From Ginsengibacter sp963792025 (GTDB lineage Bacteria; Bacteroidota; Bacteroidia; Chitinophagales; Chitinophagaceae): a stretch of DNA of 64,000 bases. Shown here in pieces: positions 15,514 through 23,673 of this stretch. Below the pieces are notes generated by a model that made no database searches, was not told the origin of the DNA, and saw nothing but the letters and a program-made list of their open reading frames with translations. The stretch covers positions 49,074-113,073 of the forward strand of contig CAWBUS010000014.1 in the NCBI GenBank assembly GCA_963792025.1, given 5' to 3'. The position numbers and the translations under genes are program-made. How positions within the stretch are numbered: position 1 is the first letter of the stretch; every line of letters starts with the position of its first letter.

Positions 15514-17733
15514 TTAAATTTTAAATAGCGAAATAGTAAACACAGTTCCTTCCCCCACTTCGCTCTCCACTTTCAATTCTCCACCATGTGCTTTTATAAT
15601 ATCATAGCTCAAACTCAAACCCAACCCCGTTCCGCTACCTGTTGGTTTTGTAGTGAAGAATGGCTGAAATATTTTATCTTTTATTGATAGAGGAATGCCG
15701 TTGCCATTGTCAGTAACAATTATCTCAACACTATTATTTAATTTTTTTGTTTGAACTGAAACGGTTGGGTTATAGCGTTCCAAACCTGTCAGGTCTTTGA
15801 GACCTAACAGGTTTTTCTGCATTTCATTGGTGGCATAAAAAGCATTATTAAAAAGATTCAACAACACTCTTCCAATATCCTGGGCAACGACATTTATCTT
15901 ACCAATCGATTCATCAAAATCAGTTTTTATTTCTGCATTGAAACTTTTGTCTTTGGCACGCATGCCGTGATAAGCTAATCGTAAATATTCATCAACAAGT
16001 TTGTTGATGTCTGTGGGTTCTTTTTTACCTGTGCTTGGGCGTGAATGTTCCAACATTCCTTTTACAATGGCATCTGCACGTTTGCCATGATGATTGATTT
16101 TTTCTTCATTATCAATCGCATCTTTTGCTATTGATTTTGCATCGTCATAATTCCCTTTTTCAATTTCATCAGTTAGTTCAATAAGCAATTCTTTATTTAC
16201 TTCAGAAAAATTATTCACGAAGTTTAACGGGTTTTGTATTTCGTGTGCAATGCCTGCAGTAAGTTCTCCAAGCGAAGCCATTTTTTCACTTTGAATCAAT
16301 TGTTGTTGTGTGGACTTTAATTCAGATAAAGTGCTTTCAACTTTTTCTTTTTCTTGCTGAAGCAAAGTGTTTGCTTTTTGTTTGTTTTTATTATTTCGAT
16401 ATTGGATAAACGCAATAATTATAACAGCAAGCACAATAATTCCCAATGCACTAATAATAAAATATTGTTGGGTTTTTATGCGTTTTGCTTCTGCGTCTTT
16501 TTTTCCCTGCTCGGCTTTTGCAATAGCTTCTTTTTTATCGAAGTCATATTGCATTTGCGCCTGCGAAGTTTTAATGATACTTTCTTCGTTTATAACACTG
16601 TCTCTATATAAAATGTACTTCTTATAATCTTTATAAGCCTTCGCATAATTTCCATTTATACTATCTAATCTCGATAATGTGTAATAACCGTCTCTAAGTG
16701 CACCTCTGTTAGAAGTTGATTGCGCCAACGGTAAAGCTTTTTTCAAATAATTTTCCGCTTCCTGCTTTTTGTTTAATGAAACATTTACGTCGGCAAGACT
16801 AACATAGTCATTTGCAATCCGGGGTGTATAGTTGGTTTGCAAATCATACTTTAACGCCTCTTCATAATTTGTTTGCGCATTAGAAAGCAATTTCATGGCA
16901 GTTGACTTATTGCCTGAGTCAAGAGCGGCTTCGCCTTGCCTTTGATAGATTGAACCAATTGAGAGGTAGTCACCTGAAACGGAATATTTAAAGTAGTTTC
17001 CGCCAATTTCCTTCAACAGTTTCACAGCCTCCTGCTCCTTTGTTAATGCATCCGATAATTTTCCATTTTTAACGTCAATGGTTGATAACAACCCGAGGGC
17101 GTATGCAATTCCGTCTTTTAGTCCAAGTTGCCGGCACATCTGCAGCCCTTTTGTTGCATAGACGTATCCTTGTGAATAATTATCATGACTGAGATAGATA
17201 TTTGCCAGGTCATTAAAACCGTCTGCAATGTGATTTTTGTCTCCAATCTCTTCCCACAACTTAAGGGAAGCATAAGCATATTGCACGTTTTGTACATAAT
17301 TTCCCTGCATTCCATAAGCCTCATCTAAAAGCCGATACACTATTGCACTCCCACGTTTACTTTTTAATTCCTTCATCAATTTCAGCGACCGCTCTCCATC
17401 TTCTACGGCTTCAGGAAACTTATTCTGAGCATAATTGATGAGCGCTTTACTTAAAAAAGCATCTGCCACTCCCTTTTTAAAATTTAGTTTGTTTGAAAGC
17501 CTCAAGGCGCTATCAGCATATTCGGTTGAACTATTGTAATCTGCCACGCTTGACAAATAACGACTAATTATATAGAGCGTCTTTACTTTATTGGTGTCAT
17601 CATTCTGCGTTAGTAATACCTTCTCAAGAGAGTCAATCCTTAAAGAATCAGTGGCATTAGCCTGACTATTTGCAACGGATGAAAAAATGAAAACATCTAA
17701 AAACAGGAATAATATGAGGGGCAGTTTTTTCAT
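15514..17733 (-). CDS. sensor histidine kinase with periplasmic TPR domain (HK2)
   Basis: 739 residues: signal peptide (LILFLFLDVFIFSSVANSQA), a TPR array (about 30-400; repeated A/G-x-A-x4-A-L motifs such as ALINYAQNKFPEAVEDGERS), and a membrane helix (IISALGIIVLAVIIIAFI). A coiled coil leads to the kinase core with H497 in GIAHEIQNPLNFVNNFSEVN, then the HATPase (NLFNNAFYA; DNGNGIPLSIKDKIF; GTGLGLSLSYDII). It is nearly colinear with HK1 but has a different sensor sequence, so both are paralogues with separate inputs. Only 2 bases separate it from HK3 upstream and 13 from HK1 downstream: clearly one transcript. A 33-base palindrome is embedded in frame after NAFYATNEMQ. Confidence 0.93.
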   Translation of the reverse strand: MKKLPLILFLFLDVFIFSSVANSQANATDSLRIDSLEKVLLTQNDDTNKVKTLYIISRYLSSVADYNSSTEYADSALRLSNKLNFKKGVADAFLSKALINYAQNKFPEAVEDGERSLKLMKELKSKRGSAIVYRLLDEAYGMQGNYVQNVQYAYASLKLWEEIGDKNHIADGFNDLANIYLSHDNYSQGYVYATKGLQMCRQLGLKDGIAYALGLLSTIDVKNGKLSDALTKEQEAVKLLKEIGGNYFKYSVSGDYLSIGSIYQRQGEAALDSGNKSTAMKLLSNAQTNYEEALKYDLQTNYTPRIANDYVSLADVNVSLNKKQEAENYLKKALPLAQSTSNRGALRDGYYTLSRLDSINGNYAKAYKDYKKYILYRDSVINEESIIKTSQAQMQYDFDKKEAIAKAEQGKKDAEAKRIKTQQYFIISALGIIVLAVIIIAFIQYRNNKNKQKANTLLQQEKEKVESTLSELKSTQQQLIQSEKMASLGELTAGIAHEIQNPLNFVNNFSEVNKELLIELTDEIEKGNYDDAKSIAKDAIDNEEKINHHGKRADAIVKGMLEHSRPSTGKKEPTDINKLVDEYLRLAYHGMRAKDKSFNAEIKTDFDESIGKINVVAQDIGRVLLNLFNNAFYATNEMQKNLLGLKDLTGLERYNPTVSVQTKKLNNSVEIIVTDNGNGIPLSIKDKIFQPFFTTKPTGSGTGLGLSLSYDIIKAHGGELKVESEVGEGTVFTISLFKI
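15782..15814. repeat. palindromic repeat inserted in frame within HK2
   Basis: On the coding strand the arms are AAACCTGTTAGGTCT and AGACCTGACAGGTTT around CAA: a 15-pair stem with a single T-G position. The length is 33 bases, exactly 11 codons, so the frame is kept; it encodes roughly NLLGLKDLTGL. It lies in the loop between the ATPase N-box helix and the next strand. Confidence 0.85.
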
Positions 17734-17735
17734 TC

Positions 17736-20700
17736 TTACGTTGTTGGTAAATGAATAATAAAAGTTGTTCCTTCACCTTCTTTACTCTCCACTTTTATCT
17801 CTCCACCATGTGCCTTTACAATATCATAACTCAAACTCAATCCTAATCCAGTTCCGCTGCCTGTTGGTTTTGTGGTGAAGAAGGGTTGAAAGATTTTTTC
17901 CTTTATTGATTCGGGAATGCCACTGCCATTATCACTAACGGTAACGCGTATGTTATGTCCTTCTTTTATCGTTGAAACAACTACGGTAGGTTTGTAGTCA
18001 TTGCCGTGTTGAGCTTGTCGAAGCTGCTCACTTACTGTATTCGGGCTCCGTTCCGCGCAGGCGTAAAATGCGTTGTTAAATAAGTTCAACAATACTCTGC
18101 CAATATCCTGCGGGACAATATTTATTTTTCCAATGCTGTTATCAAAATCAGTTTTAAAATGCGCTTCAAAGGATTTGTCCTTCGCCCTCATACCGTGGTA
18201 GGATAGACGCAGATATTCATCGCATAAGGCATTGATGTCGGTTGGTTCTTTTGTACCTGATGTTTGCCGTGAGTGCTGCAGCATGCTTTTCACTATCGCG
18301 TCTGCACGTTTGCCGTGATGAATGATCTTTTCTTCGTTGGCAATGACATCCTTGAGAATGGCTTCTTCTAGTCCCATATCTCTCTGCTCCGCTGGCTTCC
18401 CCTGTTCAGATCTTAGCTCATCCAGCATTTCTTTATTCACCTCTGAAAAATTGTTAACGAAGTTCAACGGATTCTGTATCTCGTGTGCAATACCTGCGGT
18501 AAGTTCTCCAAGTGAAGCCATCTTTTCCTGTTGTACTAATTGCGTTTGTGTGGATTTTAAATCTTCAAGTGATTTCTGTAATTGTCCGGTGCGGTGTTTT
18601 ACTTTTTCTTCCAGGATCTTATTTTCTTTTCGAAGACTGTAAGAGCGGTAATAGGAAAAACCAAGAATAATGGCAATCAGCCCAGCAACAAGAATGGAGA
18701 TTCCCCACCATGTTTGCCACCATGGAGAAAAAATTATAACTGACAAATCTTTTTCTGCCCAGCCGCCATCTTCGTTAACCGCCCGTGCTCTGAAAATGTA
18801 TTTGCCGGGTGGAAGACTAAAAAAATAGGCCTCGCTGTTAGCATTCAAATCATGCCATGTATTGTCATAGTTTTCCATTTTATAGAGATACCTCTCATCA
18901 TTTTTTGAACGGAAGATTATAGCGGAGAAAGCAATGGCAAATGAATTTTGATCATGCGACAGTTTGATTGTGTTTGTCTGGTATAATGGTTTAGATAAAA
19001 TACCGCCGGATTCGGGTGTTATCTCTTTATTTCCAATCTTGAATGAAGTAATATTTACATAAGGTGCAGCAGGCTTAACATCTGCATCCTTTGAAAAAAA
19101 GTGATAATAGCCTGACTGATCGCCAATTAATATTTCATCATTCTTTGTGACAATATTATCGCAGAAGAAGAACGTATTCGGATGGACACCATTCGCATCA
19201 GTATATACCGTAACGTTTTTTCGGCTGCTATCTATTTTAAAAATTGCGCGGGTACCGGCGATCCATAGATTATCATGACTGTCACCATTAATTCCTAAGA
19301 CACCGTTTATAGTTACATTGATATTATTGAACGGTACAAAATTGCTTTCCCGTGCATTAAAAAAATAGACGCCATCGGTTGTTCCGGCCCAGACAACACC
19401 CGCTCCATCTATGAACACAGCTTTAACATTGCTCTCTTTCAAAAAATGCTTGATAATGCCATTGCTTTTTGTAATCCTATCCAAACCTTTCATAGTAGCT
19501 GCCCAGATATCTGCGCTGCTTTCTACAACACATAAAACCTGATAATCGATTAATGAATTGCTATCCGAAGGGTTATGGCTAAAATGTAAAGTTTTGCCGC
19601 TTTGTGTATCGACTTTGTAAAGACCATCTGTCGCACCGACCCATAAATTCTGTGCATGGTCCATGAGCATGTAATAAATATTATCGCGATATAATCCTGT
19701 ACTATCCGAAGCTTTACGCTCAATAAATTTTTCTTTAGCCGGGTCAAACTTATCAATGCCTGCTGCGGTGCCCAGCCACAAATAGCCGGCATTGTCTTTT
19801 GCTATGCATCCTATATTATTGACTCCTGGCAGACTTCGCTTATGGTTCAGGTAAATTGTTTCTTTCCCTGTTTTTGTATTTCTTTTGATCAGGCCATATG
19901 TTGCTATCCAAAGGGTACTATCGTTTTCTTCATAAAAGTTGTTTCCGCCAGGATTATTGTTCAGATATCTATACGGCAACACAACTTTGTCAGTCGGATC
20001 GATTTTGTAAAGGCTGCTCGTAAATGTACCTATCCACAGTAATCCGCTTTTGGACACTATTGCGCACCAGGCCTGATTGACATTGTACCCTGATGCGGTA
20101 TCTGCTCTAATTATTTTTCCAGCCTGATGTATGTATCCATAATGTGTAATTTTTTTTGTTATTGGATCATATTCAACAATTCCTTCAGCAAAGGTGCCAA
20201 TCCAAATTCTTCCTTTTATATCTTCTTTAATAAATGTTACCTGGTCAAAAGCTAATCCTTTATACAAAGGCCCTCTGCTTAACTTTTCAGGATGAGTTGA
20301 ATCATAATAATAATGGGTGAATTTACCTGTTTGCCTGTCGAGCGTTTGCAATCCATCTCCTGCAGTGCCTACCCAAAAATTTCCTTTGCTGTCTTCCAGC
20401 AGCGCTCTTACTTTATTATTCGCTATACTTGACGAATCATTGAGATCGTGCAAATAGCGGGTAAACTTACCGGTCTTTCTATCAAACAGATTTAAACCGC
20501 CCTCATCTTTCCATGCTTCTTCGTTTGGAAACGGAGAGCCGCACCCTACCCATAATCTTCCTTCGCGGTCTTCATATATAACACGGACATGCACACCGCT
20601 CAAACTATTTGGATCATTGTCCTTATGTACATAATGAATAAACTTTCCTGATTGGACATCATAGCGATCAAGTCCATGATTGGTGCCCACCCAAATGTTT

Positions 20701-21116
20701 CCATAGTGATCCTGGAGTAATGCGCCCACCGTATCATCTGATAGGCTACCTGGGTTATTTACGTTATGGCGAAAATGTTTAAAAGTGTTAGTAGAGGGCT
20801 CGAACATGTCTAAACCAGCTCCCTTTGTTGCAATCCAGATATTGTCAGAAGAATCAGTGATTAAGGTCTCCAGGTTCGTGCTGGAAAGTGAGTTACTGTC
20901 TTTATCATTATGTGTATAAACAATAAATCTATTACCGTCATATTTTAGCAGCCCTCTGGTATCCAGGGCAATCCAGATGTAGCCGAGCTTGTCCTGAGCA
21001 ATGCCACCTATTACTCCAGCGTTTCCCTGCAAATCAACTTTTTGAAATAATTTTTGTGCATGCAGGTTTTGCAGGCAGATTGAAACAGATAGCAACAGCG
21101 GAATAATTTTTTTCAT
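17736..21116 (-). CDS. sensor histidine kinase with two-component propeller sensor (HK3)
   Basis: 1126 residues: signal peptide (MKKIIPLLLSVSICLQNLHA), then a long periplasmic double propeller made of reg_prop repeats (WIATKGAGLDMFEP, WVGTNHGLDRYD, WVGTAGDGLQTLD and others, about 30-690). A Y_Y_Y domain follows (DERYLYKMENYDNTWHDLNA to YIFRARAVNEDGGW), then a membrane helix (WWGISILVAGLIAIILGFSY). The kinase core is shared with HK1 and HK2: H878 in GIAHEIQNPLNF, N box NLFNNAFYA, GTGLGLSLSYDIV. Sensors of this type usually detect polysaccharide fragments and are usually fused to receiver and AraC domains; here the protein stops after the ATPase. It is the first kinase of the run of three. An extra loop with a REP-like palindrome follows NAFYACAERS. 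Confidence 0.93.
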   Translation of the reverse strand: MKKIIPLLLSVSICLQNLHAQKLFQKVDLQGNAGVIGGIAQDKLGYIWIALDTRGLLKYDGNRFIVYTHNDKDSNSLSSTNLETLITDSSDNIWIATKGAGLDMFEPSTNTFKHFRHNVNNPGSLSDDTVGALLQDHYGNIWVGTNHGLDRYDVQSGKFIHYVHKDNDPNSLSGVHVRVIYEDREGRLWVGCGSPFPNEEAWKDEGGLNLFDRKTGKFTRYLHDLNDSSSIANNKVRALLEDSKGNFWVGTAGDGLQTLDRQTGKFTHYYYDSTHPEKLSRGPLYKGLAFDQVTFIKEDIKGRIWIGTFAEGIVEYDPITKKITHYGYIHQAGKIIRADTASGYNVNQAWCAIVSKSGLLWIGTFTSSLYKIDPTDKVVLPYRYLNNNPGGNNFYEENDSTLWIATYGLIKRNTKTGKETIYLNHKRSLPGVNNIGCIAKDNAGYLWLGTAAGIDKFDPAKEKFIERKASDSTGLYRDNIYYMLMDHAQNLWVGATDGLYKVDTQSGKTLHFSHNPSDSNSLIDYQVLCVVESSADIWAATMKGLDRITKSNGIIKHFLKESNVKAVFIDGAGVVWAGTTDGVYFFNARESNFVPFNNINVTINGVLGINGDSHDNLWIAGTRAIFKIDSSRKNVTVYTDANGVHPNTFFFCDNIVTKNDEILIGDQSGYYHFFSKDADVKPAAPYVNITSFKIGNKEITPESGGILSKPLYQTNTIKLSHDQNSFAIAFSAIIFRSKNDERYLYKMENYDNTWHDLNANSEAYFFSLPPGKYIFRARAVNEDGGWAEKDLSVIIFSPWWQTWWGISILVAGLIAIILGFSYYRSYSLRKENKILEEKVKHRTGQLQKSLEDLKSTQTQLVQQEKMASLGELTAGIAHEIQNPLNFVNNFSEVNKEMLDELRSEQGKPAEQRDMGLEEAILKDVIANEEKIIHHGKRADAIVKSMLQHSRQTSGTKEPTDINALCDEYLRLSYHGMRAKDKSFEAHFKTDFDNSIGKINIVPQDIGRVLLNLFNNAFYACAERSPNTVSEQLRQAQHGNDYKPTVVVSTIKEGHNIRVTVSDNGSGIPESIKEKIFQPFFTTKPTGSGTGLGLSLSYDIVKAHGGEIKVESKEGEGTTFIIHLPTT
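18010..18031. repeat. REP-like sequence within HK3
   Basis: TGAGCTTGTCGAAGC on the plus strand, the widespread CTTCGACAAGCTCA type of dispersed bacterial repeat, forms a short hairpin (AGCTT/AAGCT around CGAC). It encodes EQLRQAQ in frame at the same ATPase loop that holds the 33-base palindrome in HK2. Confidence 0.65.
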
Positions 21117-21166
21117 TGCTTTTTTGGTTTATTATGTCGATGACGGCAATAGGATAAGTTGAGCAT

Positions 21167-21901
21167 TTACTCGCTTTTTAGTTGATATTCTTTCTTCAAA
21201 GCATTCATTAATTCAATAGCGAGGTCTTTATGCTTATTCATCCTGGTGATATACCAACTGTAAGTAAAATTTATGTGATGTGCTTGTTTGTAAAGCATAT
21301 CCAAAGTTTCTTTGCCTGGTTGTGGATTAAAAACACCGCCCGTATATGGCTTGTGGTTACTTATTGCATCGAGAAACCGGGGATTTTCGATCTTAAGACA
21401 AAAAGGTAGCAACTCTGTTAAAAAGTAACTCATGTACTCATCAGTAAGCCTTCCGATGTAATTTTTATCCACTTCATAACTGGTCATTTTAGTAGCCAAT
21501 TGCTGTGGGAAATATCTTAATGCCCCTGAATTTTTTATTTGTTCGTAAGTGCCCATCTGAGGATCGAAAAAATTTCTACCCGTTAAATTCGAGGCGCCGT
21601 CCACCTGCAACAGACTATCATTTTGATGTGGTTCCGGTTTATTTAATTCAGCCATTACAGCATTTGCACTTTTGACAACATCGTTCATCGTGCTGTCTGC
21701 AAAATGAATTTCTACTGTATCTTTTTTCAGGTCGTCAATAAGCGATTGTGCCATTTCTTTTGCATGCGAATGCTCCGTTATATTTTCCCTGATATTCTCT
21801 GCAAAAAAACCCAGCGTTACTGCCAGAAATATCATTAAGAATTCTAAAAAATATTCTTTGAATCCTTTCTTTTCTACGTGCGGATGATGATGTACTTCCA
21901 T
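21167..21901 (-). CDS. DUF6090-like membrane-anchored protein
   Basis: 244 residues with a His-rich start (MEVHHHPHVEKKGFKEYFLE), one membrane helix (FLMIFLAVTLGFFAENI, about 19-36), then a long, mostly helical domain outside the membrane (HAKEMAQSLIDDLKKDTVEI, then YEQIKNSGALRYFPQQLATK and a helical tail). This matches the DUF6090 type of protein, which is abundant in Bacteroidetes and has no known function. It sits 50 bases upstream of HK3 and 44 bases downstream of the S10 peptidase on the same strand, so it may be cotranscribed with the kinases. A relic of a second copy's first 13 codons is found at 25535-25576. Confidence 0.8.
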   Translation of the reverse strand: MEVHHHPHVEKKGFKEYFLEFLMIFLAVTLGFFAENIRENITEHSHAKEMAQSLIDDLKKDTVEIHFADSTMNDVVKSANAVMAELNKPEPHQNDSLLQVDGASNLTGRNFFDPQMGTYEQIKNSGALRYFPQQLATKMTSYEVDKNYIGRLTDEYMSYFLTELLPFCLKIENPRFLDAISNHKPYTGGVFNPQPGKETLDMLYKQAHHINFTYSWYITRMNKHKDLAIELMNALKKEYQLKSE

Positions 21902-21945
21902 TTGTTTATTTCTTTAATAAAAATTTTTACTAAAAGCATCGCCTG

Positions 21946-23490
21946 CTAATGTGTCTCCGCAATAAACTTCGCTACATTGTCATGCAACTTCTTCAATGAT
22001 TCGGGATGCAGGTAAACCATGTGCCCTGAATAATAAGTGTCGAACTCAATATTCTTTTGCAGGCTGTTGGGCATGGGCAGGTGATGCATTTCATACTTGC
22101 CTTCAAAGTACGGTGTGCCCAAATCAAAATAGCCCATGTTCAGCATCACTTTCAAATCAGGATTATAGATCATCGCATGAGCAAGATCCGTCATGACGTT
22201 TGGATAAAATCCTCGCTGCCGTTTAAAATCCCATGGATGCACATCGCCATATACTTTGAATTTCAGGCCTTTCCCAAAGCCAAGCTCAGTACGGGCGTAG
22301 TTGTTGAAAGTAGCGGTAAAGGCCGCGTCGATATAGGAATCCATCGGATCATACTGAGCATATTCGGCCAATGGATCCTCAGCTTCACCGCTAAATCTTG
22401 AATCTAACCGGCCGGTAACTTTATTTTCATTTCCCAATAAACTTTGCTCAAATTGAATTCCGCTTACCCGCAGATTAGCCTTCTTTATATAAGCGACCGG
22501 CAGACCTGTGTAATCATGTAATTTTTGTGCTACTGAATTGAAAGTAGCCGAATCGAGCAGAGAGCCCTGGTTGAGCGCCTGCTCATAGTCATGCATAGCA
22601 AAATGCTGTGCTTCGTTTAAAAGCGGTTCTAATTTTTCGGGCTGATTAGGCAGCTTATGATGGTACCACGCCGTTGCTGCGTACGATGGAAGAGCAAAAA
22701 GGTACGGCCGGTCGTCACTGGGATTTCCCTTTGGCAGATCGCTTGCATTGGTAAAGGATAATATTTGCGAAAGCAGGACCACCCCGTTCAGGCCAACATT
22801 GTCTTCGCTTTGCAAAATGTTAGCAAGCACGGCTGAACGCGTAGTACCATAACTTTCACCAAATAAATATTTCGGTGAATCCCACCTGTTATAGTCAGAA
22901 AGAAATTGCGTGATAAAATTGGCAAATGCGTGTGCATCCTGGTCGATCCCAAAAAAATCTTTAGGCTGCCCTGCGCCGCCTCGTTGCGTGGTAATTACTT
23001 CACCAAACCCAGTACCCGGCGCATCAATAAAAACAAGGTCGCTGGCATCCAGTAAACTGTATTCATTGTTCACAGTCTTATATGGCGCTTTGGTGCGTGA
23101 GGTATCATTAAGATAAACACGTTGCGGTCCCCATGCGCCCATGTGCAGCCAAATAGTAGAACTGCCCGGGCCACCATTGTAAATAAAAGTAAGCGGGCGC
23201 TGTGCTGCATCTCCGCCTTCTTTAAAATAGGCAACATAAGACATACTGCAGGTTGGCGTATCCAAATCATTCTTAAGAACAATTGTTCCGGCAACTGCTT
23301 CATAATTGATCTTGTTACCCTCAACCGTCACGGAACCGTGAGTTATTGACTTTTGTGGCTTCTTGTAATTTACTACAGTGTCTTGTTTAATATCCACTTT
23401 TACAGAAGTAGTTTCTTTCTTCTGTGCATTGGCATGGGAACATAAAAAAATCAATGAAGCGATGAAGGATAAAATAGTTTTTGTTTTCAT
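21946..23490 (-). CDS. S10-family serine carboxypeptidase-like protein, secreted
   Basis: 514 residues with a signal peptide (MKTKTILSFIASLIFLCSHA, cleavage before QKKE). The alpha/beta-hydrolase fold of peptidase family S10 shows the oxyanion segment YNGGPGSSTIWLHMG (about 103-117), the nucleophile elbow LFGESYGTTRSAVLA (about 208-222), the catalytic Asp in NMGYFDLGTPYF and the catalytic His in SGHMVYLHPES near the C-terminus. S10 enzymes remove C-terminal residues, typically at acidic pH. Bacteroidetes carry many periplasmic versions of unassigned substrate. The DUF885 gene upstream also encodes an exported peptidase-like protein. The start is the only ATG giving a proper leader. Confidence 0.92.
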   Translation of the reverse strand: MKTKTILSFIASLIFLCSHANAQKKETTSVKVDIKQDTVVNYKKPQKSITHGSVTVEGNKINYEAVAGTIVLKNDLDTPTCSMSYVAYFKEGGDAAQRPLTFIYNGGPGSSTIWLHMGAWGPQRVYLNDTSRTKAPYKTVNNEYSLLDASDLVFIDAPGTGFGEVITTQRGGAGQPKDFFGIDQDAHAFANFITQFLSDYNRWDSPKYLFGESYGTTRSAVLANILQSEDNVGLNGVVLLSQILSFTNASDLPKGNPSDDRPYLFALPSYAATAWYHHKLPNQPEKLEPLLNEAQHFAMHDYEQALNQGSLLDSATFNSVAQKLHDYTGLPVAYIKKANLRVSGIQFEQSLLGNENKVTGRLDSRFSGEAEDPLAEYAQYDPMDSYIDAAFTATFNNYARTELGFGKGLKFKVYGDVHPWDFKRQRGFYPNVMTDLAHAMIYNPDLKVMLNMGYFDLGTPYFEGKYEMHHLPMPNSLQKNIEFDTYYSGHMVYLHPESLKKLHDNVAKFIAETH

Positions 23491-23673
23491 GATATAATTT
23501 TTTATTAACGGTGATCATATAATTTTGCATGTCGAAAATGAAGGCAATGAGAAGTAGCTCATGTGTCCCGTATAATTATTGCTGCGTTTAAAATATTCTT
23601 CATGTTATTTATGTTTAAAGTTTACCCGGAAAAAGCTGTCAATTCGATTAATACACCTATCAATAATCCCCTG

